The position numbers and the translations under genes were made by a program. From Pyxidicoccus trucidator (lineage in GTDB: Bacteria > Myxococcota > Myxococcia > Myxococcales > Myxococcaceae): a stretch of 64,000 bases of DNA. Position 1 is the first letter of the stretch. Each line of letters begins with the position of its first letter. Positions 1 to 10,347 of the stretch are shown here, piece after piece. The stretch is from assembly GCF_010894435.1 (NCBI RefSeq), contig NZ_JAAIXZ010000007.1, positions 219,339 through 283,338 on the forward strand, given 5' to 3'. The notes under the pieces are model-generated. The model saw only the letters and a program-made list of their open reading frames with translations, was not told the DNA's origin and ran no database searches.

Positions 1-449
1 AGCGACGCCACGTGGGCCAGGTGCGCGTAGATGTTGTTGAGCAGGTACGTGTTCATGCTCATGCCGCCGAACACGCCCACGCGGCCGGGCTGCCGCTCGG
101 GGCTGTAGCCCGCGCCCTCGAAGGCCTCCCACGCGCACTCCAGGAAGACGCGGTGCTGCGGGTCCATCAGCGCCGCCTCGCGGGGGTTGAGCCCGAAGAA
201 GGCCGCGTCGAACATCTCCGCGTCGCCGAGGACGCCGCCCGCCTTCACATAGTTGGGCGCCCGCACCAGCGCCGGGTCGATGCCCTCGGCGATGAGCTCC
301 TCTTCGGTGAAGAAGGAGATGCTCTCCACGCCGCCGCTGAGGTTCTTCCAGAACTCCGCCACCGTCTTCGCGCCCGGAAGCCGGGCCCCCATGCCGATGA
401 CGGCGATGCCTTCCAGCCCGCCGCCCGCTGTCTCAGTCTCGGTGCTCAT
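1..449 (-). CDS. Type I polyketide synthase, N-terminal ketosynthase (partial)
   Basis: This is the first 149 codons of a modular polyketide synthase; the rest lies beyond the left edge. The N terminus reads as a classic beta-ketoacyl synthase: GIAVIGMGARLPGA, then FWKNLSGGVESI, then FFGLNPREAALMDPQHRVF and VGVFGGMSMNTYLL. The catalytic Cys lies beyond the edge and cannot be checked. The ATG at 449 follows a purine-rich GGGACGG about 4 nt upstream. The gene sits 56 bp after the stop of the FAAL-NRPS on the same strand, so they are very probably co-transcribed and act in sequence, the PKS extending the acyl-peptidyl chain. There is no docking-like extension before the KS. The KS call is firm; the module content is unknown. 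Confidence 0.93.
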   Translation of the reverse strand, partial: MSTETETAGGGLEGIAVIGMGARLPGAKTVAEFWKNLSGGVESISFFTEEELIAEGIDPALVRAPNYVKAGGVLGDAEMFDAAFFGLNPREAALMDPQHRVFLECAWEAFEGAGYSPERQPGRVGVFGGMSMNTYLLNNIYAHLAHVAS

Positions 450-505
450 GAAGCCGTCCCTGCTGTGGCCGCCCCGAGCGGCCTGGAAGTCATCGTCCTG
501 ATGCG

Positions 506-3500
506 CTACTTGCCGCGAGGCCCGCGTCCCCGCGCGGCCTGCTGCCGCCGGCCCATGGCCGCCCTGCGCCGCTCCGCCTCGTCCTTGATGGACCGGGCCT
601 GCTCCTTCGCGGCCACGGAGTCCTCCCCAGATGCGTCCCCGGAGCCGGCTCCGCCGCTGCCCAGGTGTCGGGCCAGCGCGCTGACGGTGGTGAGCTTGAA
701 GAGGTCCACCAGCGTGAGGTTCGCCCCCAGCTCGTCGCGCAGGCGGCGGTGCGCCTGGGCGATGAGCATGGAGTTGCCGCCCAGCTCGAAGAAGTTGTCG
801 TGCAGGCCCACGTCGCTCACCTTGAGCACTTCCTGCCAGACGGTGGCGATGCGCCGCTCCAGCTCGCTCTGCGGCGGGGCGTAGGCGGCGGCCAGGGTGG
901 GGCGCTCGCCCTCCGGCACCGGCAGGGCGCGCGTGTCCACCTTGCCGTTGGGCGACAGCGGCAGCGCCGGCAGCACCAGGAAGGCGGACGGCACCATGTA
1001 CGGCGGCAGCGACTCCGCGAGGAAGCCGTGCAAGTCACCGTGGGTGGGCGCGGGCTCGGAGAGCACCACGTAGGCCACGAGGCGCCGGTCACCCGGGTTG
1101 TCCTCGCGCGCCATGACGCAGGCGTCGCGCACGGCCGGGTGGCGGCGGACGGCGGCCTCCACTTCGCCCAGCTCGATGCGGAAGCCGCGAAGCTTCACCT
1201 GGTTGTCCGCGCGGTGCAGGTACTCCAGCACGCCGTCCGGCAGCCACCGGGCCACGTCGCCGGTGCGGTACATGCGCTCGCCGGGACGAAAGGGGTTGGC
1301 CACGAAGCGCTCCGCCGTCAGCTCCGGCTGGCGCCAGTAGCCGCGCGCCACGCCCAGGCCGCCCACGTACAGCTCGCCCGCACAGCCCACGGGCAGCGGC
1401 TGGCGCCGCGCGTCCAGCACGTACACGTCCGTGTTGATGATGGGACGGCCAATGGGCATCCACGCGCGCCCCTTCAGGTCCTCGGGGCGCAGGGGGTGGT
1501 ACGTGCTGCACACCGTGGTCTCCGTCAGGCCGTAGCCGTTGACCACCAGGGTGGTGCCCAGCAGCGCCTCCACGTCGCCGGCCACCAGCGCCTCACCGCC
1601 GCTGAGCACCAGCCGCACCGAGGGCAGCGTGTCCTTGCGCGCGTTGAGCCCGGCGATGACCGCGGGCACGGTGCTGACGATGCTGACCTCGTGCCGGGCG
1701 ATGAGTCCGAGCAGCAGCTCCGCGTCCAGCACCTCCTCCTCGGTGGGCAGGACGAGCGCCGCGCCGGTGCACAGCGACGGGAGCACCTCGCCCACGAAGC
1801 TGGCGGAGGCCACGGACGTGAGCGGCAGCACCCTGTCTTTGGCGCCCGGCGCGTAGGACTCCACGAACGAGCGGACCAGGTTGGCCAGCCCGCCGTGCTC
1901 CATCATCACCCCCTTGGGCTGGCCCGTGGAGCCGGACGTGTACACGAGGCACGCCAGGTCTTCCGCGCGCACCGCCACCGGCTCGGGCGGAGTCACGGAC
2001 GCCGCCGCGCCCCAGTCCAGCTCGCGGTCCAGGCTGACCACCCGCACCCGCTCGGTGCGCACGTGCGCGGCGAGCGGCGCGTGCAGGCGGGACTGGGTGA
2101 GCAGCAGCGGGACGCCCGCGTCGTCGAGGAGGAAGGTCAGCCGCTCCACCGGGTACGCCGGGTCGAGGGGCACGTAGGCCGCGCCCGTGGAGAGCACGCC
2201 CAGCACCGCGGCCACCATCTCCACCGAGCGCTCCAGGTGCAGGCCCACCACCCGGCCCGGCCCCACCCCCTGCTGGCGCAGCCACGCGGCGAGGAAGCCG
2301 GCGCGCTGGTGCAGCTCGCGGTAGGTGAGCCGCTCGTCGCGGAACATGACGGCGGCGGCGTCCGGCGTGCGCGCGGCCTGCGCGGCGAAGAGGGCCGGCA
2401 GCAGCGCGCCGTCCAGCGGCACGCGGGGCCCGGACTGCATGGCGACCAGCTGCTGGCGCTCCGCGGGCGGGAGCAGCGGCAGGTCCGCCAGCGCGCGGCG
2501 CGGGTCCGCCACGAGGCCGGCGAGCAGCGTGCGCAGGTGCCCGGCCAGACGGGCGATGGTGCCCGCGTCGAAGAGGTCGGTGTTGTACTCGAAGGAGGCC
2601 ACCAGCGCGGCGCCGGCCTCGCCCATGGTGAGGGTGAGGTCGAACTGGGCGCCGCCGTGGTCCAGCGGGAGCGACTCCAGGGGGAGCCCGGCCAGCTCGG
2701 CGCGCGCGCCCGGCATGTCCAGCGCGAAGGCGGTGAGGCCGCGCTCGTCCAGGCGGGCCGCGCGCTGGTACACGAACATCACCTGGAACAGCGGCGAGCG
2801 GCTGTGGTCCCGCCCCGGCTGGAGCCGGTCCACCAGCACGTTGAAGGGCTGGTCCTGGTGCTCCAGCGCCTCCAGCACCGTGCGCCGCGTGGCGGCGAGG
2901 TAGTCGGTGAAGGACTGCGCTGCGGTGGGCCGCGTGCGCACCACCAGCGGGTTGACGAAGTAGCCCGCCACGGACGCCAGCTCGGGCCGGTGGCGGCCGG
3001 CGCTCACCACGCCCACCGTGAAGTCCTCCTGCCCGGTGTAGCGGTGCAGCAGCACCTGGAAGGCCGCCTGCAACAGCATGTTCAGCGTGGCGCCCTGCTC
3101 GCGCGCCAGCGCCTTGAGGGCCGCGGTGAGCGCGGCGTCCAGCGGCTCGGTGTGGACGCGGCCGGCGTAGGTCTGCACGGGCGGCCGGGGCCGGTCCGTG
3201 GGCAAATCGAGCACCGGCGGCGGCCCGGCGAGCTGCTCGCGCCAGTAGCGCTCCAGCGCCGCGCCGCGAGGGCTGGCCAGCAGCTCCGCCTGCCAGCGCG
3301 CGAAGTCCGCGTAGGTACGCGCGGGCTTCGGCAGCGCGAAGGGCTTCCCGGCGCGCAGGGCGGGGTAGAGCACCTCCAGCTCCTCCGCGAGGACGGCCAG
3401 CGTGCCGAAGTCGGTGACGATGTGGTGCATCGCCAGCAGCAGCGCGTGGTCGTCCGGAGCGCGCGAGTACAGGCGCACGCGCAGCAGCGGCCCGGTCTCC

Positions 3501-5974
3501 AAATCAAACGGACGGCGGGCTTCGGCGGACAGGCGCTCGCGCAGGGCGGCGTCGTCCCAGCCGCGGGCGTCCACCGGCTCGAAGTCCAGCGCAAGCCCCT
3601 CATGGATGCGCTGCACCGGGCCGGCCGCCGTCATGGCGAAGGTGGTGCGCAGCGCGGGGTGGCGGGCGACGAGTGTTTCGAACGCGCGCCGCAGGGCGTC
3701 CACGTCCAGCGCGGCCTTCACGCGCACGGCGACGGGGACGTGGTACGCGGCGCTGGCGGGCGCGAGCTGGTGCAGGAACCACAGCGCCTGCTGGCCGCCG
3801 GACAGCGGCGCGTCACCGGTGCCCTCGTGCGCCGCCACGGCGGGCCCGGAGGCCGGGGCCGGGGGCGCGGCGAGCAGCGCCAGCACGGTGTCCGCCAGCT
3901 TCTCCAGCGAGTCGCCCTGGAGGATTCCGCCCAGCGGCACGTCCACGCCGAGGCCCGAGTCGAGCGCGCTCTTGAAGTCGATGGCCATCAGCGAGTCCAC
4001 GCCGTACGCGTGGAGCGGACTCTTCGGGTCCACCTGGGACGCGGGCAGGCGCAGCACCGCGGCGGCCTGCTCCTGGAGGAACACGGACAGCAGCGCGCGG
4101 CGCGCCGCCGGGTCCGTCACCGCCGTCAGCGCCTTCTGGATGAAGCTCGGCTCGCGCGCGGCGGGGGCCGTGCGCTCCGTCGGGGACGGCGGGGCCGTGG
4201 GCGCGGCCTGCGTGTCGAGCACGCTCTGGTGCAGGACCTCCAGCCCGCCGGAGAGGAAGTCGGCGCGGGTGGCGAAGCGCTGAATCTTGCCGCTGGACGT
4301 CTTGGGCAGGCTGCCGCCCTGGATGAGCACCACCGCGTACACCTGGAGCTCGTGCGCGTCCGAGACGGCCTGACGGATGGAGCGCGAGACGTCCTCCAGG
4401 TCCACGCCGCCCGACTCCACGGCGCGGCGGTCCACCTCCTGCACCACCACCAGCCGCTCCTCGCCGTCCTTGTCCACGGAGAAGGCGGCGCCACAGCCCG
4501 GCCGCAGCGCCGGGTGGACCGGCTCCACCGTGCGCTCGAGGTCGTGCGGGTAGTGGTTGCGGCCCCGGATGATGATGAGGTCCTTCAGCCGGCCGGTGAC
4601 GTACAGCTCGCCGCCGTCCAGGAAGCCCAGGTCTCCCGTGCGCAGGAAGCGCGCGTCGTCCCCGGGCACCTTCGCGCCGAAGGCCGCCGCCGTCTGCTCC
4701 GGGCGGTTCCAGTAGCCCTGCGCCACGCTGGGGCCGGCCACCCAGACCTCGCCCACCTGTCCCGGCGGCAGCGGCGCCCCCGTCTCCGGGTGGGCGATGA
4801 CGAGCCGCTGGCCGTCCAGGTTGCGCCCCGAGCCCACCAGCGTCTGCGCGCCCGGGCGCTCCGGGACGGACGGCTCCACGCGGTGGCCCTTCAGCGCGGC
4901 GGCGTCCACCGTGCGCAGCACCGGCGCCTCCGCCTTGAGCCCACCGGAGGCGATGAGCGTGCCCTCCGCCAGCCCGTAGCAGGGGTAGAAGGCCTCCATC
5001 TTGAAGCCGCACGGGCCGAACACGTCCGCGAAGCGGCGCAGCGTGTGTGGCTGGAGCGGCTCGGCGCCGTTGAAGGCCAGGCTCCACCGGCTCAAGTCGA
5101 GCGTGTCGCGCTCCTCCGGCGTCACCTTCCGGGCGCACAAGTCGTAGGCGAAGTTGGGCCCGCCGCTGGTGGTGGCCCCGTAGCGCGAGACGGCCTTCAG
5201 CCAGCGCAGCGGGCGCTTGAGGAAGTCCACCGGCGACAGCAGCACCACCGGGAAGCCCCCGTAGAGCGGCTGGAGGATGCCGCCGATGAGGCCCATGTCG
5301 TGGTACGGCGGCAGCCAGATGACACCCTGGCTGTCCTTCGAGTGCCCGAAGCACCCGTGGATGAGCGCCGAGTTGTGCATCAGGTTGGCGTGCGAGAGCA
5401 CCACGCCCTTGGGCGAGGAGGTGGAGCCGGAGGTGTACTGGAGGAAGACGGTGGTGCTGGCGTCCGCGCCCGGGTGCTTCCACGCCTCGCCCATGGCCGT
5501 GTCCAGCGTGTCGGTGGCCAGCCAGTGCAGCGCGCGCAGCTCCGGCGCCTGCTCGAAGAGCATCTCCCCCAGGCCGAGGATGAAGTCGGTGGTGAGGGCG
5601 ATGGTGGCCTGCGCGTCCTGGCAGATGGCCATCAGCCGGGGCAGGGTGCGCCCCAGCCGCATCGGGTCCGGCGGGTAGATGGGCACCGCGATGACGCCCG
5701 CGTAGAGGCAGCCGAAGAAGCCGGCGATGTAGTCCAGCCCCGGGGGGTACAGCAGCAGGGCCCGCTGCCCCCGCGCGCCCCGCGCCTGCAACGCCGCGGC
5801 GATGGCGCGCGCCTTGCGGTCCAGCTCCCCGTACGACAGGTGCGCCTCTTCCTCCTCGCCATCCACGAGGAAGGTGAAGCCGCGCTGCTCCGGCTGCCGC
5901 TCCGCGCGGACGCGAAGCAGCTCCAGCAACGTGTCACAGCGGGGGTCCAGGTCCGAGGGAAGACCGGTGGGCAT
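506..5974 (-). CDS. Hybrid NRPS loading protein: FAAL-ACP-C-A-PCP
   Basis: An 1822-residue protein that probably starts a lipopeptide. Residues ~1-600 are a fatty-acyl-AMP ligase ([11 protein letters not shown] near 183, then [13 protein letters not shown]), which would activate a fatty acid and load the following ACP (GVDSL, near 659). A condensation domain follows (~715-1180; HHIVTDF near 850), then an adenylation domain (~1215-1690; [12 protein letters not shown] near 1348) and a PCP (ELGGNSM near 1733). The basic, Gln/Arg-rich C-terminal tail may be a docking segment for the next protein. The start is supported by AGGAGG 4 nt upstream. The A domain lacks the usual FDxS motif and has ASASFVGE instead, so Asp235 is missing; my reading of the specificity positions is A-S-G-S-L-G-G-V-C-K, which I cannot assign. 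No epimerase or thioesterase is present. It is the first gene of the cluster, followed by the PKS. Confidence 0.95.
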   Translation of the reverse strand: MPTGLPSDLDPRCDTLLELLRVRAERQPEQRGFTFLVDGEEEEAHLSYGELDRKARAIAAALQARGARGQRALLLYPPGLDYIAGFFGCLYAGVIAVPIYPPDPMRLGRTLPRLMAICQDAQATIALTTDFILGLGEMLFEQAPELRALHWLATDTLDTAMGEAWKHPGADASTTVFLQYTSGSTSSPKGVVLSHANLMHNSALIHGCFGHSKDSQGVIWLPPYHDMGLIGGILQPLYGGFPVVLLSPVDFLKRPLRWLKAVSRYGATTSGGPNFAYDLCARKVTPEERDTLDLSRWSLAFNGAEPLQPHTLRRFADVFGPCGFKMEAFYPCYGLAEGTLIASGGLKAEAPVLRTVDAAALKGHRVEPSVPERPGAQTLVGSGRNLDGQRLVIAHPETGAPLPPGQVGEVWVAGPSVAQGYWNRPEQTAAAFGAKVPGDDARFLRTGDLGFLDGGELYVTGRLKDLIIIRGRNHYPHDLERTVEPVHPALRPGCGAAFSVDKDGEERLVVVQEVDRRAVESGGVDLEDVSRSIRQAVSDAHELQVYAVVLIQGGSLPKTSSGKIQRFATRADFLSGGLEVLHQSVLDTQAAPTAPPSPTERTAPAAREPSFIQKALTAVTDPAARRALLSVFLQEQAAAVLRLPASQVDPKSPLHAYGVDSLMAIDFKSALDSGLGVDVPLGGILQGDSLEKLADTVLALLAAPPAPASGPAVAAHEGTGDAPLSGGQQALWFLHQLAPASAAYHVPVAVRVKAALDVDALRRAFETLVARHPALRTTFAMTAAGPVQRIHEGLALDFEPVDARGWDDAALRERLSAEARRPFDLETGPLLRVRLYSRAPDDHALLLAMHHIVTDFGTLAVLAEELEVLYPALRAGKPFALPKPARTYADFARWQAELLASPRGAALERYWREQLAGPPPVLDLPTDRPRPPVQTYAGRVHTEPLDAALTAALKALAREQGATLNMLLQAAFQVLLHRYTGQEDFTVGVVSAGRHRPELASVAGYFVNPLVVRTRPTAAQSFTDYLAATRRTVLEALEHQDQPFNVLVDRLQPGRDHSRSPLFQVMFVYQRAARLDERGLTAFALDMPGARAELAGLPLESLPLDHGGAQFDLTLTMGEAGAALVASFEYNTDLFDAGTIARLAGHLRTLLAGLVADPRRALADLPLLPPAERQQLVAMQSGPRVPLDGALLPALFAAQAARTPDAAAVMFRDERLTYRELHQRAGFLAAWLRQQGVGPGRVVGLHLERSVEMVAAVLGVLSTGAAYVPLDPAYPVERLTFLLDDAGVPLLLTQSRLHAPLAAHVRTERVRVVSLDRELDWGAAASVTPPEPVAVRAEDLACLVYTSGSTGQPKGVMMEHGGLANLVRSFVESYAPGAKDRVLPLTSVASASFVGEVLPSLCTGAALVLPTEEEVLDAELLLGLIARHEVSIVSTVPAVIAGLNARKDTLPSVRLVLSGGEALVAGDVEALLGTTLVVNGYGLTETTVCSTYHPLRPEDLKGRAWMPIGRPIINTDVYVLDARRQPLPVGCAGELYVGGLGVARGYWRQPELTAERFVANPFRPGERMYRTGDVARWLPDGVLEYLHRADNQVKLRGFRIELGEVEAAVRRHPAVRDACVMAREDNPGDRRLVAYVVLSEPAPTHGDLHGFLAESLPPYMVPSAFLVLPALPLSPNGKVDTRALPVPEGERPTLAAAYAPPQSELERRIATVWQEVLKVSDVGLHDNFFELGGNSMLIAQAHRRLRDELGANLTLVDLFKLTTVSALARHLGSGGAGSGDASGEDSVAAKEQARSIKDEAERRRAAMGRRQQAARGRGPRGK

Positions 5975-6448
5975 GACGCCTCCTGAAGATGTATCGCGGT
6001 GTCAGCGTCGTGTTTCCCGTGAGGACACGTGCTGCTCGAGGGCCCTGGTGACGGGCCGGTTAAAACAAATGACACAAGCTCAAGGGAGTGACGACGGGTG
6101 AAGACTCCGGCTCACTTCGCCGCGCCCACGCGCCGATGCGCCCGTGGGAGGGACTCAGAAGGGGCGCGGAGTGAAGGGCAAGGGGCACGGTGCCGGGCCG
6201 TGGAGGGGGGGAGTCCGGGCTGTGGAGTCATGCCTGATGGAGGGGGGGCACGTGACGTCGTGTGCGACGCATCTTCACAGCCCGAACGCAGTCTTGCAAA
6301 CAGAGCGACCTGGCGTTCGAGGTACCCGTCCCACGAGGGGGGGACGGCCGGGGGGGCAGGCTCTCGCTGACGGGGGGAGGGCCCTCGTTGACGGCGGGGG
6401 AGCAGGCATCACCTTTGCGCCAGACAGCTCTCACGAAGGAGTCCGTCC
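5975..6448. promoter_or_regulatory. Divergent intergenic region between NRPS and ferritin-like gene
   Basis: A 474-bp gap between divergently transcribed genes, so both promoters should be here. The most AT-rich patch (about 6058-6083) lies ~85-110 bp upstream of the NRPS start and carries TTGAGC on the minus strand, but no -10 box at good spacing. The NRPS ribosome-binding site AGGAGG is at 5979-5984 (minus). GAAGGAG at 6434-6440 serves the plus-strand gene. The plus-strand reading frames in this gap look non-coding. Confidence 0.35.
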
Positions 6449-6886
6449 ATGGCGAACATTGGCAAGGATGTCGACACGCTCAATTCCTTCCTCCGCGGGG
6501 AGATTTCCGCCGTGGAGACGTATCGCAAGGCGCTCGGGCACGTGTCGGATGACCGGGCGCGGGGCGCGCTGGAGGACTGCCAGCATGACCACGAGCACCG
6601 CGTGGAGGAGCTGCGCGAGCGCATCCGGAAGATGGGGGGCGAGCCCGCGGAGGGCTCGGGCGTCTGGGGCACCTTCGCGAAGGTGGTGCAGGGCGGCGCG
6701 GACGCGCTCGGCGAGAAGGCCGCCATCCTGGCCCTGGAGGAAGGTGAGGACCACGGGCTCCACGACTACCAACGGGACGCGGACCAGGTGCACGGCGACG
6801 CCCGCCGCTTCGTGAAGATGGAGCTGCTGCCCGCCCAGAAGCGGACCCATGAGCGGATGAGCCGCCTCAAGCGCACCCTGCACTGA
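6449..6886 (+). CDS. PA2169-type ferritin-like four-helix-bundle protein (DUF2383)
   Basis: A 145-residue, highly charged, all-helical protein. It matches the DUF2383/PA2169-type stress protein pattern: an N-terminal helix with LNSFLRGEISAVETYRKAL, a second helix with DHEHRVEELRERI, a linker with GTFAKVVQGGAD, and a helix with ALEEGEDHGLHDYQ. Glu and His residues repeat within the helices as in ferritin-like diiron folds, but I did not establish a full metal-site pattern. It should be cytoplasmic. GAAGGAG lies 8 nt before the ATG. It appears monocistronic: a long divergent promoter region lies upstream and a strong hairpin 75 bp downstream. Relatives are usually stress-linked, and the exact role is unknown. 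Confidence 0.8.
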   Translation: MANIGKDVDTLNSFLRGEISAVETYRKALGHVSDDRARGALEDCQHDHEHRVEELRERIRKMGGEPAEGSGVWGTFAKVVQGGADALGEKAAILALEEGEDHGLHDYQRDADQVHGDARRFVKMELLPAQKRTHERMSRLKRTLH

Positions 6887-6960
6887 GGGACGACCTGCCA
6901 CGTCGGGTGGTGCCCCCTCCGGGCTCCCTCGCACGGAGGGGGACGGTCGTCCCCTCTCCC

Positions 6961-6988
6961 GGCCCCGGGCTCGGGTGAGCCCGGGGCC
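6961..6988 (+). terminator. Perfect 12-bp stem-loop, probable terminator
   Basis: GGCCCCGGGCTC (6961-6972), a 4-nt loop, then the exact reverse complement (6977-6988), 75 bp after the stop of the ferritin-like gene. No T-run follows, which is common in GC-rich genomes. Confidence 0.65.
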
Positions 6989-7163
6989 GGCGTTGAATGC
7001 GGCGCCGCACGGTGCGTCAGGACTCCACACGTCCCCCGCCGCCGAGGCGTGTCCCAGGGGCTCCGCCCCTTCCAGGCCGCCCGGGGACTCGGGTGGGTCT
7101 GGAGGTTGTGGGGGCGGCATGCGATAAACCGAGGTCCCCCAGGTGAGCTCCGGGAGGCGACAC

Positions 7164-7952
7164 ATGTGGCTGGGCAGCGGTTCATCGGAACGTGATTCGA
7201 GCTCCGGGACTGAGACCGCCAGCACGCCCTCACGGGCCGAGCTCGCGCAGTCGCCCGTGCTCGCGTCGTCGTCCGTGGACACCAGCCACGCGGGCGCCCT
7301 CAGCACCGGCTGCGAGGGGCTGTTCCGCTCCACCGAGCGCGCCCTGGACTGGGCGTGGCGCCTGTTGCAGCTGACGAAGAGCGGCTCCGAGGCGGGCCCC
7401 CTGGTGGGCGCGGCCCGGACGTGCGCGCTCGACTTCCTCGACCGCGTCCCCCCGCATGTGCGCCGCGGCGTCGCGGAGCTGCTGGGCTACAGCAACCTGT
7501 GGCAGGCCGTCTGCACCCGCCTGGGCCGCCCCGTGGCCCGCTCCCACGAGGAGCTGATGCACGAGGTGGGCGCGGACCTCCAGCTGCTGCTGCGCGGCGC
7601 GCAGGCCCGTCTGGGCACCGCCGCCGCCCTGGAGCAGGGCCTGCTGGTCCACGTGGGCCGGCTGCGCGAGTCGCGCGGCGCAGAGCCCGGCGCGCCCCTG
7701 GAGCTGCGGGCCGCGCTGGATGCCTTCACCCACGCCGTGTCCGAGGTCATGGCCGCGGCCAGCGCCTACCGCCGCGCCTGGGAGTCCGCCGAGGCCGAGC
7801 TGTCCGAGTGGGCCGCGTGGCTCGGCGCCGGAGACCCGGGCTTCTGCACCTGGCTGGCCGAGCACCTCTCCGGCACCGTCTTCGCCTGGCGCCAGGCCCA
7901 CGCCGCCGTGCGCCTGCTGCGAGAGCTGGGCGCGCTGGCCGGACAGCCGTAG
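7164..7952 (+). CDS. Hypothetical helical protein
   Basis: A 262-residue protein I do not recognise. The first ~45 residues are Ser/Thr-rich and look disordered; the rest is Ala/Leu/Glu/Arg-rich and predicted helical (for example LDWAWRLLQL, LQLLLRGAQARLG, VFAWRQAHAAVRLLREL). It has no signal peptide and no clear membrane span. I chose the ATG at 7164 because GGGAGG (7152-7157) sits 6 nt upstream; a GTG at 7143 in the same frame would add seven residues. It converges on the Cys-rich gene at 7974 with a 21-bp gap, so it forms its own transcription unit. Codon use matches its neighbours, so it is a real gene of unknown role. Confidence 0.7.
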   Translation: MWLGSGSSERDSSSGTETASTPSRAELAQSPVLASSSVDTSHAGALSTGCEGLFRSTERALDWAWRLLQLTKSGSEAGPLVGAARTCALDFLDRVPPHVRRGVAELLGYSNLWQAVCTRLGRPVARSHEELMHEVGADLQLLLRGAQARLGTAAALEQGLLVHVGRLRESRGAEPGAPLELRAALDAFTHAVSEVMAAASAYRRAWESAEAELSEWAAWLGAGDPGFCTWLAEHLSGTVFAWRQAHAAVRLLRELGALAGQP

Positions 7953-7973
7953 CGGCGGGCGGCCCCGGTCGGC

Positions 7974-9068
7974 TCACGCCTCCACGAGGATGCGGTGGCG
8001 GTACAGCTCCAGCAGCACGTCCTCGGACAGGTCCGCCTGCTTGGCGTCCCGGAGGTGCTGGCGCACCGCCTCCACGGGCTGGCGGCCGGTGAACTCCACC
8101 AGCAGGCCGTAGGCCTCGCCGGGCAGGGCCACCGCGTCGTACTCGTTGTACGCACCCAGCGCGACGCTGCCGTCCGGCATCCACTGCACCGTGGCGTCCG
8201 CGTTGAACTTGAGCGTGCGCGGCAGCTTCGGCGACACGGCGGTGTCGTGGAGCTTCTCCAGCGTCTTCAGCTCAATGGTGCCGTCCAGGCCGAGCAGCTT
8301 CTCCAGCCCGTCCCCGGGCAGCTCGCGCACGAGCTTGAAGCAGGCGCGGTAGTAGTCCGCCTCGCGGCCCGCGTACTCCTTCCACAGCTCCGCGTACGCC
8401 TTCGCGGGCGGCGCGGTGTCGTCCAGGTCCTCCACGCTGAGCGGGACGGCCTGCGTCTCCGCGCGGTCTCTCCCGGACAGCACGTAGTCCGGCAGCAGCT
8501 GGAGCGCCGTCCAGCGCGAGAGCTGGATTTCCGCCAGCGTGAGGTACGTCTTCATCGACATGTAGAACTTGCGGCCGTCCGCGCCCGCCACGTACTTGCA
8601 GAAGAAGGTGGAGCAGACCGCCTCGCGGTAGGGCCAGATGGTGCAGCCGCCCGTCTCCACCGCGAAGTAGGGACAGCGCAGCGACGCGGCCCGGCCGAAG
8701 AACTGGTGCCCGTTCTTGTAGAGGAAGTGGAACTTCGCCGGAGGCCGCACCCACTGCGGCGTCACGCCGATGCGGCTGGCGAGCTTCTCCTCCATGCGGC
8801 GCCGGCCCTCGGCCAGCTCCGGGCGCGTGTCGGAGAGCAGCGCCCCCACCAGGTAGTTGGGCAGGCGCGGCGAGTACGTGCAGCACTTGGTGTCCGGGCG
8901 GAAGAAGCGGCTCACCCCGTCCACGGAGTCCACGGCGCCCCGCGCGTTGTCCTTGCACATGGCGCAGTTCGAGCAGGTGGCCTTGGTCTCCTCGGGGACG
9001 TCCTGACGGAAGAAGTCGGGGAGGAGGTCCCGGTAGAGGGCGGGGAGGGTGTCGAGGAGGCGGGGCAT
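7974..9068 (-). CDS. Cysteine-rich hypothetical protein (YkgJ-like metal-binding pattern)
   Basis: A 364-residue cytoplasmic-type protein whose first 160 residues carry at least nine cysteines: C32-C35-C38 (CSNCAMC), C62-C63 (KCCTY), C132, C142, C152 and C157 (EAVCSTFFC). This spacing resembles the CxxxCxxC sets of the YkgJ/Fe-S or zinc cluster families, so it probably binds a metal, though which one I cannot say. The C-terminal half contains ELKTLEKLHDTAVS and a small beta-rich part near VQWMPDGSVALGAYNEY. It starts 10 bp after the stop of the upstream TIGR02265 gene on the same strand, so the two form a short operon. A specific function is not evident. Confidence 0.7.
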   Translation of the reverse strand: MPRLLDTLPALYRDLLPDFFRQDVPEETKATCSNCAMCKDNARGAVDSVDGVSRFFRPDTKCCTYSPRLPNYLVGALLSDTRPELAEGRRRMEEKLASRIGVTPQWVRPPAKFHFLYKNGHQFFGRAASLRCPYFAVETGGCTIWPYREAVCSTFFCKYVAGADGRKFYMSMKTYLTLAEIQLSRWTALQLLPDYVLSGRDRAETQAVPLSVEDLDDTAPPAKAYAELWKEYAGREADYYRACFKLVRELPGDGLEKLLGLDGTIELKTLEKLHDTAVSPKLPRTLKFNADATVQWMPDGSVALGAYNEYDAVALPGEAYGLLVEFTGRQPVEAVRQHLRDAKQADLSEDVLLELYRHRILVEA

Positions 9069-9078
9069 GGGGGGAGGG

Positions 9079-9639
9079 TCAGCGCGTCGAGGCGTCGTCC
9101 CACTGGACGCGGTAGGTGCAGGAGTCGGGGCCGTGGCGGGTGCAGGTGAGGGTGAGCCCCTGCACGCCGATGCGGCGGAGGCCCTCCTCGAGCACGCCCT
9201 CGACGAAGCCCTCGGTGACCTCGGGCTCGTTGAACCAGAGGTCCGCGGCGGAGGGGCCCACCACCGTGAGGCGCGTCTCGGTGAAGTTGTTGCCGCTGCG
9301 GAAGTTGTGCGTCATCCGGCCCAGGGAGCGCATGGGGCCGAGCACCCGCGCCATGGCCAGCACGGCCGCGCCCATCAGCGTCTGGGCGTAGCCCTCAATC
9401 ATCCGCCGGGCGAGCCGGCGGCGCGCCTCGACCAGGGGCACTTCCGGGTGGAGCGCGCGGCCCACCTCGTCCAGACAGCGGACCCAGACACCGTGGGGAT
9501 AGGCGGCGAGCAGCGGCGCGTCCAGGTCCATGCCGAGCTCCTTGAGCCGCGCGCGGAGCTCCGGAAGCAGGTCGCCGTCGAGCGTCCTGCGGTACAGGCT
9601 GTCCACCGTGTTGCCGAAGATGACGCGCTCGTTGCTCAT
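9079..9639 (-). CDS. TIGR02265 (DUF2378) family protein
   Basis: A 186-residue protein with the hallmarks of the TIGR02265 family, a set of paralogues expanded in Myxococcus and relatives: the opening VIFGNTVDSLYRRTL, a middle ARRMIEGYAQTLMGAAVLAMAR, RSLGRMTHNFRSGNNF, then NEPEVTEGFVEGVLEEGLR. The length is typical. The biochemical role of this family is not known to me. The upstream ORF extends much further, but family similarity begins at the ATG at 9639, so I start it there. It is the first gene of a two-gene minus-strand unit with the Cys-rich protein 10 bp downstream. Confidence 0.82.
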   Translation of the reverse strand: MSNERVIFGNTVDSLYRRTLDGDLLPELRARLKELGMDLDAPLLAAYPHGVWVRCLDEVGRALHPEVPLVEARRRLARRMIEGYAQTLMGAAVLAMARVLGPMRSLGRMTHNFRSGNNFTETRLTVVGPSAADLWFNEPEVTEGFVEGVLEEGLRRIGVQGLTLTCTRHGPDSCTYRVQWDDASTR

Positions 9640-9697
9640 GGGGGGCGCATTCTTCCCAGACCCCACCTCGCGAGGCCAGTTCCCTGGTGCTGCCGTG

Positions 9698-10312
9698 TCA
9701 GGTGGGTGGACTGTGCGGGGCACGCCCCGGTTCTTGGGGGGAGGGGGGAGGCGGTGCTGGGGCCGGGTCGGACGCGGGTGGTGCGTCGGGAGCGGGAATG
9801 GGTGCGGGTGGGGTGGCCGCCGGCTGCGAGGGCTCCACGGTGGGAGGCGGTGTCTGGTCGGGCTGTGGTGGTGGACCAGGGGGAAGCGGCGGGGGCGCGA
9901 GGGTGTCCTCCGCGGGCGGCGGCGGTGCCTTCCCGATGACCTCTCCCTGGGGCGTGACGGCGTATTCGTACCAGCCATCGAGGACGCGCACGCTGGGCCC
10001 GCCGCATCGGTCGAAGCGTTGGTCGACCAGCACGTAGTACACGCCTGGCGTGGGGCCGGTGAAGACGGCGACATCCAGTCCCTGCTCCGGGCTGGCACAG
10101 CCCGAGAACAGGTCTGGATAGGGATTCTGTTTCACCATTTCCCGAACAGCGGCGGCCGCGGCGAGCGCCGTCCCTGCCTCGGTGAAGGGAACGATGTTCT
10201 TGCGCGCCGCCCCGGTATCCGGCCACTCGACCTTGCCCTTCCACGTGGCGGAGGGCGCGGTACACCCGCTGAGCAGCATCACCAGCACCGCGTGCAGACA
10301 CGCCTTGAGCAT
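9698..10312 (-). CDS. Lipoprotein with proline-rich C-terminal tail
   Basis: A 204-residue predicted lipoprotein: a short hydrophobic leader and a lipobox ending LLSGC (Cys17). Residues ~20-140 form a small globular part (TWKGKVEWPDTGAARKNIV, VFTGPTPGVYYVLVDQ, VLDGWYEYAVTPQGEVIG). The last ~60 residues are almost entirely Pro/Ala, a likely cell-wall-spanning or flexible spacer. AGGAG lies 6 nt before the ATG at 10312, so I reject the upstream extension of the frame. It follows another lipoprotein gene (10348-11097) after 35 bp on the same strand, and the pair is probably one operon. I do not recognise the globular domain. Confidence 0.72.
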   Translation of the reverse strand: MLKACLHAVLVMLLSGCTAPSATWKGKVEWPDTGAARKNIVPFTEAGTALAAAAAVREMVKQNPYPDLFSGCASPEQGLDVAVFTGPTPGVYYVLVDQRFDRCGGPSVRVLDGWYEYAVTPQGEVIGKAPPPPAEDTLAPPPLPPGPPPQPDQTPPPTVEPSQPAATPPAPIPAPDAPPASDPAPAPPPPSPQEPGRAPHSPPT

Positions 10313-10347
10313 CTTTCTCTCCTGAAGCATCCGGAGGCGCACCGCGC

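Noticed and set aside
3400-3440. Condensation-domain motif HHIVTDF instead of HHxxxDG, as a sign of inactivity
   Set aside because: Phe or similar after the Asp is, to my recollection, common in C domains that follow FAAL/ACP or PKS modules; the catalytic His and Asp are kept.
665-5986. Very long plus-strand open frame opposite the FAAL-NRPS
   Set aside because: It is an antisense shadow caused by the GC-rich codon bias of the minus-strand NRPS; its translation is His/Arg/Val/Gln-rich with no domain.
6058-6083. AT-rich patch as a standard -35/-10 promoter of the NRPS operon
   Set aside because: TTGAGC and TTAACC on the minus strand are only 14 bp apart, too close for a normal sigma70 promoter.
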